Source: Ruminococcus flavefaciens MA2007
GTDB lineage: Bacteria; Bacillota; Clostridia; Oscillospirales; Ruminococcaceae
Assembly (NCBI RefSeq): GCF_000621845.1
Contig: NZ_KK211354.1
Span: 86,733-150,732, forward strand
Reading direction: 5' to 3'
Length of the DNA: 64,000 nt
The position numbers and the translations under genes are program-made. The notes beneath the pieces are model-generated. The model searched no databases and was not told the DNA's origin. It saw only the letters and a program-made list of their open reading frames with translations. This document shows, one piece after another, positions 10,024 through 18,906 of the stretch (position 1 is its first letter; the number at the start of each line of letters is the position of its first letter).

Positions 10024-10112
10024 ATGAATATTCCCCCCCATTTCTATTGGAAATATTTATGATATATCGAAAAATGTCAAAAACTGAGTTTAATCCAAAG
10101 ACATACATTAGT

Positions 10113-10141
10113 ATTATACACTATAATAAAATGAAAAGCAA
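10113..10141 (-). promoter_or_regulatory. Promoter of the GGDEF-EAL gene at 8287
   Basis: Minus-strand TTGCTT and TATAAT with a 17-bp spacer, giving a leader of about 85 nt. Confidence 0.65.
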
Positions 10142-10194
10142 TAGATAAATTGTTAAAATCCAAGGTTTTTTATAAAAATTATGATATTTTGGCG

Positions 10195-10222
10195 AAAAAA
10201 ACAGGCTGCCGAAGCAGCCTGT
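10195..10222 (-). terminator. Intrinsic terminator of the 7TM-GGDEF-EAL gene
   Basis: ACAGGCTGC/GCAGCCTGT stem followed on the minus strand by seven U residues. Confidence 0.9.
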
Positions 10223-10234
10223 ATCTCAATTTTA

Positions 10235-12523
10235 TTAACTTTGCTCCTGTTTGGAGCGGTATGCAATGAATTCCTCAAATTCATAGACAGGCATCGGTTT
10301 TGCGAAGTAGTAGCCCTGAAACAGGTTGCAGCCCATTTCCTCAAGAGCTTCGTACTGCTCCGCCGTTTCAACGCCCTCTGTAAGTGAGACTATGCCCAGT
10401 TCCTTGGTGAGGTTGATGATGTTCTTGACGATAGTCTTAGCCTTTGCCTTGTCGCTGGTCTTGCCGAGGAACTTCATATCTATCTTCAGAACGTCAACAG
10501 GCATATCTTTGAGCATATTCAGCGATGAATAGCCGCTGCCGAAGTCGTCCATCTCCACGATGAAGCCCGATTTCCTGAACTCGTCAAGGAGAGCCATTCT
10601 GTTTTCGGCGTCGTTCATCATTACTGTCTCGGTTATCTCGATGCGGAGCTTTGAGGGCTCCAGCCTGAATTCCTCCACCAGCTTCTTTATCTCGCCCACA
10701 ACGTCCACGAAGTAGAAGTCCTTGGGAGAGATATTCACCGATATGAAGAGGTCGCTGTTTGCCTTCTGCCAGCGTGAGAGTATCTCGCAGGTACAGCGCC
10801 ACATATGCTTGTCTACCTCGACTATCATGCCGTTTTTCTCGAAGATCGGGATAAACGTACCCGGGGACAGGAATCCGCGTTCCGGGTGTATCCACCTTAC
10901 CAGAGCCTCCGCGCCTACTATCTTGCCTGTTTTGTCGGCAATAGGCTGTAAATACGGGCGGAGCTGTCCTGTATTTATGGCATTGTAGACCTGTGAGGAT
11001 ATCTCCTGATCCCAGAGAAGCTTTTCGCGTATCTCATTGTCATAGTAGGCGATATGAGTCTTGTATTCGTCGCGGATATTTGACAGAGACAGATGAGCTC
11101 TGTCGAACATGAGGGAGATATCATTGGTGTCGTTTTTGTCAACGTCGTAAACGCCGAGATGTATCAGCAGATGATAGCCGTATTCCGCAAGTCTGCTCTT
11201 TATCGTGAAATGTGCCAGCTTGTCTTCAAGGACATCTGCGGCGAATTCCTCCTTGGGTATGCACACGCCGAAGGTATCGCCTGCAAGTCGTCCGTAGCAG
11301 CCGCTTTTAGGTATGTTCTCACGGAGCCAGTCTGCGATATGTATTATAGCATAGTCGCCGAATTTAGTGCCGAAAATATCGTTTACCACCTTGAAATTCT
11401 TGACATCGACATATACTATATAGTAATCTGTGTCGGGATTTGCGGACATTGTCTCGAAAATGCGCTGATAGAGGTACTCACGGGTATAAAGTCCCGTCAT
11501 AAGGTCGTGAGTTGCGTCGTACATCTCACGCTTGAGTCTCTGCTGCTCCTCGGTGATGTCGCGTATTCGCAGGTATGTTCCCGAAAGCTTCTGATTATCC
11601 ACAGCGCGGCTCTCTTCGAGGGTGTAGTATCTCGCGTCGCTGCCGCTGCCTATGATGCGCTGATTGGAGCTGTCGACGGCAGGTGAACCGAACATTTCCG
11701 TCAGCTTGCCCGTTACCTCGTCAAGCTGCTCTGCGCTTAATTCCACCAGCTTGAAGCCCTGTTCGTTTGCCCATATGCAGCTGCCGGAGCTGTCGAAAAT
11801 GTAAAGATATTCCGACATTTCCGATACTATATCGGACAGCATACGGTCAAGAAGCCTCAGAGGTCGGTAATACAGCGCAAAATAGAATATCAGCAGACCT
11901 AAGACGCCAAAGCCTATCATCGAGGTATCTACGGGACGTCTTGACAGTATGTAGAAGGTCTGCCATATGCCCTCTGCTATGATAGAGAGCAGGATTATAA
12001 GGTATTTTTCGGAATAGATACGGGGAGTTCGCTTTATGGCAACTATGAATATAAGCAGGACTGCCGCTAATATGCCGTAATCCACGATACGGTGGAAGAT
12101 AAGTCCTGTATTTGGGATAAAGCGGTAATAAGCCAGATTATCAACCATTATCTTTTCAAGCCTGAATACATGACCGAAAAGGGGGTTCAGCAGTATCTGC
12201 ACCGCGTCAAAGGCAAGCAGTGCATATATGAACTTAGGCGGCTTCTGACCTTCGCCAACGCCCATACAGTACTTGTTGGTGAAGTTTATCAGCGAGAACA
12301 TTACCATATCAAATCCGAGAAAGAAGAAATAACAGCCTACCATGGCGATAGTTCGCTGATTTGAGCCGATTATGAGCAGGTTTCCGAGTACGGGTACTAT
12401 AAACGAGGCTTCAAATAAGGCGACAGCTTTTCCCATGGGCTTTTTGGAACGCCGTGCTATAACGGAGCATATGCCCAGTGCGATTATAAGCACAGCAAAT
12501 ATTATTGAAAATACCGTTCTCAC
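10235..12523 (-). CDS. 7TM sensor with PAS-like, GGDEF and EAL domains
   Basis: A protein of 762 residues. Residues 1-225 contain about seven membrane helices resembling the 7TM region found at the N-terminus of some histidine kinases. A PAS-like segment follows (about 235-325), then a GGDEF domain with a decayed active site (AGDTF, about 412) and an EAL domain from about 540 with complete motifs (EALVRW, SVNIS, EITETV, DDFGSGYSS, LKIDMKF, TEGVET, FQGYYF). It is predicted to be a signal-controlled phosphodiesterase. The start is a GTG at 12523 behind GGCGGTG. It lies 36 bp downstream of the PAS-GGDEF gene, so the two probably form an operon pairing a cyclase with a phosphodiesterase. Confidence 0.88.
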   Translation of the reverse strand: MRTVFSIIFAVLIIALGICSVIARRSKKPMGKAVALFEASFIVPVLGNLLIIGSNQRTIAMVGCYFFFLGFDMVMFSLINFTNKYCMGVGEGQKPPKFIYALLAFDAVQILLNPLFGHVFRLEKIMVDNLAYYRFIPNTGLIFHRIVDYGILAAVLLIFIVAIKRTPRIYSEKYLIILLSIIAEGIWQTFYILSRRPVDTSMIGFGVLGLLIFYFALYYRPLRLLDRMLSDIVSEMSEYLYIFDSSGSCIWANEQGFKLVELSAEQLDEVTGKLTEMFGSPAVDSSNQRIIGSGSDARYYTLEESRAVDNQKLSGTYLRIRDITEEQQRLKREMYDATHDLMTGLYTREYLYQRIFETMSANPDTDYYIVYVDVKNFKVVNDIFGTKFGDYAIIHIADWLRENIPKSGCYGRLAGDTFGVCIPKEEFAADVLEDKLAHFTIKSRLAEYGYHLLIHLGVYDVDKNDTNDISLMFDRAHLSLSNIRDEYKTHIAYYDNEIREKLLWDQEISSQVYNAINTGQLRPYLQPIADKTGKIVGAEALVRWIHPERGFLSPGTFIPIFEKNGMIVEVDKHMWRCTCEILSRWQKANSDLFISVNISPKDFYFVDVVGEIKKLVEEFRLEPSKLRIEITETVMMNDAENRMALLDEFRKSGFIVEMDDFGSGYSSLNMLKDMPVDVLKIDMKFLGKTSDKAKAKTIVKNIINLTKELGIVSLTEGVETAEQYEALEEMGCNLFQGYYFAKPMPVYEFEEFIAYRSKQEQS

Positions 12524-12559
12524 AGCTTCACCGCCTTTCGCTTGGAATCTGATAAAGTA

Positions 12560-14272
12560 TCATTTATTATTGCCTAAAGCTTTGCATATTTTCTTGTTAT
12601 CATACATAAGATTGTCTGCACGTTCAAAAACGTCCTGTACACGCATATCTAAATCGGGATCGAAGTCTGATATGCCTGCCGCAAGGATGACCATTCCGTT
12701 ATGCTTGTTTGCTTCGAGGACTTTGTTAAGCTCCTCCATCAGATGTGTACGCTCGTCGTAGTCGCTGCCCTTCATTATAATGGCAAATTCGTCGCCGCCG
12801 ATACGGAAAACAGGGCTGTGCTTGAAGATATTGCATATAATGGAGCAGGCATTGCGTATAAAGGCGTCGCCTGCGTTATGTCCCTTGGTGTCGTTGACCT
12901 CTTTGAGACCGTTGATATCGCATACCACAACGGAAAAAGGCGGCTGAGTGAACTTTGCGATATAGTTGTCAAGCTCTGCTTCAGCCTGAGCATAGGCGCG
13001 TTTGTTCTTTACGCCTGTAAGGGAATCCTTGTTTGCCATATCCTGATATGCGAATTCCTTCTGCATAGCATCATCGATATTGGCAACGGCGATGATTATA
13101 TGGTCGGAATCGTCCTGAGGACGAACAGCATACAGCGAAACATACTGCGGTCTGCCGTCGAGCATAAGTCTGTAGTTTACAGGCACCTTGCCGTAGGTAG
13201 AGATGCCCTTCATCAGATTTTCCTTCTGCATGACCGTAGACATCATATGGAGGTCGGGCTCGTAGATATCGCGCTTCATGTTCATCTGCGATTCGGCAAA
13301 GAAGTCCTTGCCTGTAGTGCCGACCTTTAGTTTCCTGTAGTTTTCGCTTGCACTGTACTCAGTGTACTCGTTGGTGACGATATTTACGAGATAGATGACC
13401 TCATAGCGCTTTGCCAGTGCAAGAGCTATATCGCTGAATGTCTGGCTCTGAGCTTCGCGGCTCTTTTCGGCGTCGATGTTGCGGACGCCCACAACGATAT
13501 GCTCCTTGTCAGCTTTCTGGATAAAGGCGAGGAGATTAACGTAGTGGTATTCATTGTCAACAAGCTGCTGATAGGTAAGCGAAACAGTTCCTTTTTTGCG
13601 GAGAGCCTTTAAAAGAACGTTGCGTTCCAGCTTATTTATGATATTTTCGCGGTCATCAGGGTGGATAACACGCTTCATATCCTCTTTTGCGCGTTCAAAG
13701 AAGTCGTTTCCGCTTCTGCCGAAGCCCTGATTTGAAAATGCCTCGCTGGAGCTGTATTCGGTATAGCTGCCTGTTTCGATGTCGATATGGTAGATTATCT
13801 CGAAAAGGCTTGCCAGTGATTTAGCTATCTCCGCATAGGCACGGCTGTTCTTTTCGTTCTCGAGTTCCTTGCGCTTTTCGGCGTCGATATCACGGACGCC
13901 TATGACAATGCTCCTGTCATCGGAGCGAATGGTCTTCAGGAAGAAATATCGCGGCACACCGTCAATGACGAGGCGGTAGGTCAGCGAAAATGAGCGCCCG
14001 TTTTCCAGAGCTTTCAGTACGTTGCTTTTCTTGAAAGTTTCAAGGAAATATTCCTGATCCTCCTTATAAACGAGCTCACGGCAGTTCTGAGGAAGGTCTT
14101 CATAGAAGTTCTTTCCGCTGGATACCTGTACCAGCTCCTTATCGTCTCCGCTGGGGGAGTATTCAACATAGCTGTCATCTTCAGCGTTTATAACATAAAT
14201 ACTGCAATAGTCGTTGGCAAGTGCCAGCGCGAGTCTTGCAAAGGATATGGGAGTTTTGTCATGCTTTTTCAT
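12560..14272 (-). CDS. Diguanylate cyclase with three tandem PAS-like sensor repeats
   Basis: The start is at the ATG at 14272 after AAGGAG. The protein has 570 residues and no membrane segment. Three homologous units of about 130 residues occupy roughly 10-140, 145-275 and 280-405. Each runs from a YxIN or YxVN strand through (T/V)EYS, a (N/D)FxE motif and a YR/YQ-LxxDGxPxY pattern to a closing (G/A)VxNID-type motif, which looks PAS-like. The GGDEF domain starts near DSLTGVKNKR (about 420), with an intact GGDEF at 492 and no RxxD inhibitory site. It should synthesise cyclic-di-GMP under control of the repeated sensors. It is the first gene of a pair with the 7TM-EAL protein. Confidence 0.88.
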   Translation of the reverse strand: MKKHDKTPISFARLALALANDYCSIYVINAEDDSYVEYSPSGDDKELVQVSSGKNFYEDLPQNCRELVYKEDQEYFLETFKKSNVLKALENGRSFSLTYRLVIDGVPRYFFLKTIRSDDRSIVIGVRDIDAEKRKELENEKNSRAYAEIAKSLASLFEIIYHIDIETGSYTEYSSSEAFSNQGFGRSGNDFFERAKEDMKRVIHPDDRENIINKLERNVLLKALRKKGTVSLTYQQLVDNEYHYVNLLAFIQKADKEHIVVGVRNIDAEKSREAQSQTFSDIALALAKRYEVIYLVNIVTNEYTEYSASENYRKLKVGTTGKDFFAESQMNMKRDIYEPDLHMMSTVMQKENLMKGISTYGKVPVNYRLMLDGRPQYVSLYAVRPQDDSDHIIIAVANIDDAMQKEFAYQDMANKDSLTGVKNKRAYAQAEAELDNYIAKFTQPPFSVVVCDINGLKEVNDTKGHNAGDAFIRNACSIICNIFKHSPVFRIGGDEFAIIMKGSDYDERTHLMEELNKVLEANKHNGMVILAAGISDFDPDLDMRVQDVFERADNLMYDNKKICKALGNNK

Positions 14273-14358
14273 ACGTTCAGCTCCTTTTAAGCAGGTCATA
14301 GGTAAAAATAATTATATAATGATAAAATGCTGTGTTAATGTTATTATCTTTTTGTCTA

Positions 14359-14387
14359 ATTATACCATAGTAATTTATTATTTTCAA
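14359..14387 (-). promoter_or_regulatory. Promoter of the triple-PAS cyclase operon
   Basis: Minus-strand TTGAAA and TATAAT with a 17-bp spacer, about 85 nt before the start codon. Confidence 0.7.
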
Positions 14388-14441
14388 TACTGAACCACTA
14401 TATGTTTACATATAATTAACAAATTGAAAGGGAAGCTTTTC

Positions 14442-14470
14442 TTGCATTTTTTCATAAAATGTGGTATACT
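14442..14470 (+). promoter_or_regulatory. Promoter of the VanZ-like gene at 14508
   Basis: TTGCAT and TATACT separated by 17 bp, about 35 nt upstream of the start codon. Confidence 0.7.
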
Positions 14471-14507
14471 ATTAATATAGATCACGCAGACAGGGGGCTG
14501 AGTATTG

Positions 14508-14978
14508 ATGTTACGGCTAAAAAACAGAATAAAGAGGCTCAGCCGCAGCGAGCTTGTCATCAAGGGAATGTGCCTTTTCACTTTGGCGCTTTATCTGTAC
14601 TGCGTCCTCAGCATAACTCTTATCGACAGGACGTCGGGAATGCGCCGCCATGTTCTCAGACCTATGTGGGAGCTGAGCACTATGCTGCAAAGCGGAAATT
14701 ATACCTACTGGTCGGGGCAGATAGGCGGAAATCTCATAATGCTCCTGCCTCTTGGCTTCATGCTGCCAATAATGTCCGAAAAGTTTAGGAATATAAGGGC
14801 TGCCGCCGTTGCAGGCTTTGTTTTCTCGCTGTTTATCGAGTTTTCTCAGTATTACACGGGAAGAGGGCTTTTCGAGTCCGACGATATAATCCACAATACT
14901 ATCGGAGCCTGCATAGGCTGTATCATGTACGTGTTCATATTTGAAAAGCTTTTAGGCAAAGAGTCTGAATTGGACTGA
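14508..14978 (+). CDS. VanZ-family membrane protein
   Basis: A protein of 156 residues with about four hydrophobic segments. The VanZ-like signature is visible: NLIMLLPLGFMLP, then SLFIEFSQYYTGRGLFESDD and DIIHNTIGACIG. VanZ proteins are associated with low-level teicoplanin resistance in enterococci, but most family members have no assigned role. An ATG at 14508 or a TTG at 14505 could serve as start; both lie behind AGGGGG. It is a single gene closed by its own terminator. A second, distant VanZ-type gene lies at 28805. Confidence 0.85.
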   Translation: MLRLKNRIKRLSRSELVIKGMCLFTLALYLYCVLSITLIDRTSGMRRHVLRPMWELSTMLQSGNYTYWSGQIGGNLIMLLPLGFMLPIMSEKFRNIRAAAVAGFVFSLFIEFSQYYTGRGLFESDDIIHNTIGACIGCIMYVFIFEKLLGKESELD

Positions 14979-14991
14979 ATATCGCATAATT

Positions 14992-15033
14992 GTCCCGAAA
15001 ACGGTGTATACGGAGCCGTTTCGGGACTTTTTT
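14992..15033 (+). terminator. Intrinsic terminator after the VanZ-like gene
   Basis: GTCCCGAAAACGG pairs with CCGTTTCGGGAC across a short loop, followed by six U residues. Confidence 0.9.
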
Positions 15034-15046
15034 GCTGTACTTATGG

Positions 15047-15075
15047 TTGACAATGTACCAAATAATGTATATAAT
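15047..15075 (+). promoter_or_regulatory. Consensus sigma-A promoter of the heptose operon
   Basis: TTGACA and TATAAT, both perfect, are separated by 17 bp. The start of hddA lies about 60 nt downstream, so expression is expected to be strong. Confidence 0.85.
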
Positions 15076-15136
15076 AAATCTATGTGAGTATCTGCGCCGC
15101 GGCACAGATATGTTCTATATAAAGGAGAAAACAGGC

Positions 15137-16144
15137 ATGATAATTACAAAAACACCGTTCCGTATGTCGTTTTTCGGCGGCGGAACTGACATGGAAAGCT
15201 TTTTCAACGAAAACGGCGGAGCAGTGCTGTCCACCACATTTGACAAGTACTGCTATGTGAACGTCAGACATCTTCCCCGATTTTTCGACTATACCACGGA
15301 GCTTTCCTATTCAAAGACGGAGCGTGTGAAAAATGTTGAAGATATAATGCACCCACTTATCCGCAATGCCATGAAAATGCTGGATATGCACGAGATAAGG
15401 CTTACCTACGAGGCTGACCTGCCTGCCCGTTCGGGACTTGGCACAAGCTCCTCATTTGCAGTAGGTCTGCTGAACGCATTCTACGCTCTTAAAGGCAAGT
15501 ATGCCGATAAGAAGCGACTTGCGGAGGAGGCTATCCACCTTGAAAGAGTCCTCTGCAACGAGGCAGGCGGCTGGCAGGACCAGATAGCGGCTTCCTACGG
15601 CGGCTTCAACCGCATTAATTTCAGCGACGACGGCTTTGAGGTGCTTCCTGTTATCATAAGCCCCGAGAGAAAGCGCAGGCTCAACGAGAATCTTATGATG
15701 TTCTTTACGGGATTTACCCGTTTTTCCGCAGATGTCCAGCAGGCAAACAAGCTTGACGCCGCTGAAAAGAAGGCTCAGCTCAAGGAAATGTACAGCCTTG
15801 TGGACGAGGCGGAGCGCGTACTTACGGATAAAACCACCGACCTTGACGAGTTCGGACGTCTCCTCGACCACACATGGAGACTGAAAAGACAGGTAGGCGC
15901 GGCAGTAAGCACCAACAGCATAGACGCTCTCTACCAGAAGGGCATGGACGCAGGAGCTCTCGGCGGAAAGCTCCTCGGAGCAGGCGGCGGCGGATTCCTT
16001 GTATTCTACGTTCAGCCCGAAAAGCAGGAAAGCGTAAGACACGCCATGAAGGACCTGATGTACATACCGTTTGAGTTCGAGAACGGCGGTACACAGGTGA
16101 TACACTATACTCCCGAGATATACGTTCCAAAGGAAGAGGAGTAA
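15137..16144 (+). CDS. hddA: D-glycero-D-manno-heptose 7-phosphate kinase (GHMP family)
   Basis: A protein of 335 residues that phosphorylates heptose 7-phosphate at C1. GHMP-kinase motifs are visible: TPFRMSFFGGGTDM at the N-terminus, the ATP loop ARSGLGTSSSFAVG (about 95-108), and the C-terminal GGKLLGAGGGGFLVF. The ATG at 15137 is preceded by AAAGGAG; longer in-frame starts lie upstream but inside the promoter region. It is the first gene of a tight cassette with the HddC-GmhB fusion (1-nt gap) and GmhA, which together complete a GDP-heptose route. The galactokinase-like family is broad, but the neighbours fix the assignment. Confidence 0.92.
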   Translation: MIITKTPFRMSFFGGGTDMESFFNENGGAVLSTTFDKYCYVNVRHLPRFFDYTTELSYSKTERVKNVEDIMHPLIRNAMKMLDMHEIRLTYEADLPARSGLGTSSSFAVGLLNAFYALKGKYADKKRLAEEAIHLERVLCNEAGGWQDQIAASYGGFNRINFSDDGFEVLPVIISPERKRRLNENLMMFFTGFTRFSADVQQANKLDAAEKKAQLKEMYSLVDEAERVLTDKTTDLDEFGRLLDHTWRLKRQVGAAVSTNSIDALYQKGMDAGALGGKLLGAGGGGFLVFYVQPEKQESVRHAMKDLMYIPFEFENGGTQVIHYTPEIYVPKEEE

Positions 16145-16145
16145 G

Positions 16146-17450
16146 ATGAAAACAGTAATTATGGCAGGCGGAAAGGGCACGAGGATATCCTCTGTAGCCT
16201 CCGATATACCAAAGCCGATGATAAAGATAGACGGAGTTCCCGTGCTTGAGCGCGAGATATGCTGTCTCAGGGAGCAGGGCTTCACCGACCTGATACTGAC
16301 CGTATCCCATATGTCCGAGCAGATAATAGGGTATTTCGGCGACGGAAGCAGGCTCGGCGTGAATATCGAGTATTTCGTGGAGGAACAGCCACTTGGCAAC
16401 GCAGGAGCTCTTTTCAAGCTCCGTGACAAGCTTACCGAGGATTTCCTGCTTCTCAATGCGGACGCGGTTTTCGATATCGACTTCAACCGCTTTGTGGACT
16501 ATCACAGGAAAAAGGGCGGACTTGTCACGCTCTTTACCCACCCCAACAGTCACCCGTATGACAGCGGTCTGCTCATTGCAGACGGGGACGGAACAGCGCT
16601 GAAATGGCTTGCCAAGGAGGACCAGCGTCCTCAGTGGTACAGGAACAGAGTAAACGCAGGACTTCACGTTATATCGCTGAAAGCTCTTGATATGAGCGGC
16701 ATTGACGCTGATTCCGTAGGTACTGAAAAGGACGGCAAAATTGTCAAGGTCGACCTTGACCGTCAGATATTGAAGCCACTTTGCGGCACAGGAAAAATGT
16801 TCTGCTATGACAGTCCCGAGTACGTAAAGGATATGGGAACTCCCGACAGATATGCGGCTGTGTGCGCGGACTTCAAAAACGGCGTGGTTCAGGCGAAAAA
16901 TCTCCGCAGCAAGCAGAGAGCCATTTTCCTCGACAGGGACGGCACACTGAATAAATATGTGGGATTTCTGCGTAATACAGACGAATTTGAACTGGTAAGC
17001 GGTGCGGCGGAGGCTGTGAAGCTCATAAATGCTTCGGGCTGTCTTGCAATAGTTGCCACAAATCAGCCTGTTATCGCAAGAGGCGAGGTCACATTTGATG
17101 AACTTGCCGAAATACACAACAAAATGGAGACTCTTCTCGGTCACGAGGGAGCTTATCTTGACGGCATATACTTCTGTCCTCATCACCCCCATAAGGGCTA
17201 CGAGGGCGAGGTGCCAGAGCTTAAAATCGAATGCGAATGCCGCAAGCCAAAGGCAGGAATGCTTCTCAAAGCCGCCGAGGACTTCAACATCGACCTTTCA
17301 CAGTCGTGGATGATAGGCGACGGCAAGAACGATATACTCGCAGGCAAGGCGGCAGGGTGCAGGACTGCGCTCATAGGAAACGAAAGCTTCGGGCAGGACA
17401 TTACCGCAGAAACTCTGACCGAAGCGGTAAAGCTCATATTGAAGCAGTAA
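16146..17450 (+). CDS. Fused heptose 1-phosphate guanylyltransferase and heptose bisphosphate phosphatase (HddC-GmhB)
   Basis: A two-domain protein of 434 residues. Residues 1 to about 225 form a nucleotidyltransferase (GGKGTRISS, IPKPMIKIDG, LLNADAVFD) of the HddC type. Residues about 258-434 form a HAD phosphatase of the GmhB type: FLDRDGTLNK, ATNQPVIARGE, a zinc-binding CPHHPHKG...ECECRKP segment and GDGKNDILAG. GmhB removes the C7 phosphate from the bisphosphate and HddC attaches GMP. In most organisms these are two proteins, so the fusion places consecutive steps on one chain. It starts 1 nt after the hddA stop. Confidence 0.9.
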   Translation: MKTVIMAGGKGTRISSVASDIPKPMIKIDGVPVLEREICCLREQGFTDLILTVSHMSEQIIGYFGDGSRLGVNIEYFVEEQPLGNAGALFKLRDKLTEDFLLLNADAVFDIDFNRFVDYHRKKGGLVTLFTHPNSHPYDSGLLIADGDGTALKWLAKEDQRPQWYRNRVNAGLHVISLKALDMSGIDADSVGTEKDGKIVKVDLDRQILKPLCGTGKMFCYDSPEYVKDMGTPDRYAAVCADFKNGVVQAKNLRSKQRAIFLDRDGTLNKYVGFLRNTDEFELVSGAAEAVKLINASGCLAIVATNQPVIARGEVTFDELAEIHNKMETLLGHEGAYLDGIYFCPHHPHKGYEGEVPELKIECECRKPKAGMLLKAAEDFNIDLSQSWMIGDGKNDILAGKAAGCRTALIGNESFGQDITAETLTEAVKLILKQ

Positions 17451-17466
17451 GAAAAGGGGAATATTA

Positions 17467-18120
17467 ATGTTAGAGCCGAGGCTTGAAAAACACGTTGATT
17501 TTTTGATAGAAAGATATCCTGTGCTTGAAAAGTGCAGGGAGGATATAATAAAGGCTTATCTTGTCATGGAGGAGTGCTATCTCCGCGACGGAAAGCTTAT
17601 GATAGCAGGAAACGGCGGTTCTGCCGCCGACAGCGAGCATATCGCAGGAGAGCTCATGAAGCGCTTCAAGATAGCCCGTACTGTTCCTGCCGAGTTTGCG
17701 GAAAAGCTGAAAAGCGTTGATCCTGTCCGCGGAAAGAACCTTGCTGAGAATCTTGAGCGCGGACTTATGGCGATACCGCTGGTAGCTCACGAAGCTCTGA
17801 CCACCGCCTATATCAATGATGTAGACGGACTGGGAGTATTTGCACAGCAGCTCTACGGCTTCGGCAGAAAGGGCGACGTTTTCCTCGGTATCTCCACCTC
17901 GGGAAACAGCCGTAATGTAATGTCCGCAACAGTAGTTGCAAGGGCTCTCGGCATAAAGGTAATAGGTCTTACGGGAGAAAAGGGCGGCGAGCTTGCAGAG
18001 GTAGCTGATGTAGCTGTAAAAGTCCCCTCAGCTGAGACCTATATGATACAGGAACTTCACCTGCCTGTGTATCACTGCTGGTGTCTCATGCTGGAAGATA
18101 AGTTCTTCGGCAAGGAATGA
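17467..18120 (+). CDS. gmhA: Sedoheptulose 7-phosphate isomerase
   Basis: A protein of 217 residues with the SIS fold. Motifs include AGNGGSAADSEHIAGELMKR (45-64), the segment ending LTTAYINDVDG, GISTSGNSRNV and the C-terminal QELHLPVYHCW. GmhA converts sedoheptulose 7-phosphate to D-glycero-D-manno-heptose 7-phosphate, the entry step of heptose synthesis, supplying HddA. It lies 16 nt after the fusion gene with an AAAAGGGG ribosome site. It closes the operon; a terminator-like stem follows at 18214. Confidence 0.93.
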   Translation: MLEPRLEKHVDFLIERYPVLEKCREDIIKAYLVMEECYLRDGKLMIAGNGGSAADSEHIAGELMKRFKIARTVPAEFAEKLKSVDPVRGKNLAENLERGLMAIPLVAHEALTTAYINDVDGLGVFAQQLYGFGRKGDVFLGISTSGNSRNVMSATVVARALGIKVIGLTGEKGGELAEVADVAVKVPSAETYMIQELHLPVYHCWCLMLEDKFFGKE

Positions 18121-18213
18121 GTCATTTGCAGGACTGAGTGCTGCTGACCTCTTTGGCGGCAGGGACAATATCAGGCTGTATAAGAAGCTTTGCTTCGCAT
18201 ATATGGAAAAAAC

Positions 18214-18245
18214 AGCCCGAAAGCAGTGAGCTTTCGGGCTTGTCT
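18214..18245 (+). terminator. Probable terminator of the heptose operon
   Basis: AGCCCGAAAGC/GCTTTCGGGCT is a perfect 11-bp stem. The U tract behind it is poor (TTGTCT). Confidence 0.65.
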
Positions 18246-18321
18246 CGGCTTTTGACGCTCATATTCCGTAAAAAAGCACGGATTATGAGTGAAATATGGA
18301 ATCAGATGAAAGGAGCCTGCC

Positions 18322-18906
18322 ATGAGCAGCGTAAAACGCAGAAAGGGAAAGAGCAGGATAGCATTTCCCGAGGATTATTGCGTAGTGGATATCGAAACTA
18401 CGGGACTTTCGCCCGAGGAGTGCGAGATAATCGAAATAGCGGCAGTTCGCTACAGAAACGGCGAAAAGTCGGCGGTATTCAGTACATTTGTCAAGCCCTG
18501 CAATGCAATAAGCGCCTTTATTACCCAGCTTACGGGCATAACCAATGAAATGGTGGCGGAGGCTCCCGATATTTCCGAAGCTATCAAGGCTTTTTACGAG
18601 TTTGCAGGGGACGATATGCTCATGGGCTACAATGTCAACTTCGATATCAATTTTCTCTATGACAATCTGCTGAGGTGTCACGGCATTTACCTCGAAAACG
18701 ACTTTGTGGACGTGCTTCGCTTTGCACGGAAAGTGCTGCCCCTTATGCCCGACCGCAAGCAGACCTCGGTAGCCGCTCATTACGGTATAAACATTACGGG
18801 AGCTCACCGCGCGGAAAAGGACTGCGAGATATGCAATGCCTGCTACATACATCTTCGTGACGAGATGCGCAGACAGGAGAAGGAGGACTTGCATGAAGAG
18901 ACTTGA
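18322..18906 (+). CDS. DnaQ-like 3'-5' exonuclease
   Basis: A protein of 194 residues with the three exonuclease motifs of the DEDDh class: VDIETTG (about 22), GYNVNFDINFLYDN (about 99), and HRAEKDCE near 157, whose His and Asp complete the active site. Such single-domain enzymes are homologous to the proofreading subunit of DNA polymerase III and can act in DNA repair or small-RNA turnover; the substrate cannot be read from the sequence. The ATG follows AAAGGAG. Its end overlaps the next gene by 14 nt, so the two are probably translationally coupled. Confidence 0.88.
   Translation: MSSVKRRKGKSRIAFPEDYCVVDIETTGLSPEECEIIEIAAVRYRNGEKSAVFSTFVKPCNAISAFITQLTGITNEMVAEAPDISEAIKAFYEFAGDDMLMGYNVNFDINFLYDNLLRCHGIYLENDFVDVLRFARKVLPLMPDRKQTSVAAHYGINITGAHRAEKDCEICNACYIHLRDEMRRQEKEDLHEET

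Noticed and set aside
14508..14978. A glycopeptide resistance cluster
   Set aside because: VanZ-like proteins at 14508 and 28805 are isolated; no vanA-, vanH- or vanX-type gene or VanRS pair is nearby.
15452..17192. Long antisense open frames across hddA and the HddC-GmhB gene
   Set aside because: They lack ribosome sites and recognisable domains and mirror the codon bias of the plus-strand genes, whose protein motifs are unmistakable.
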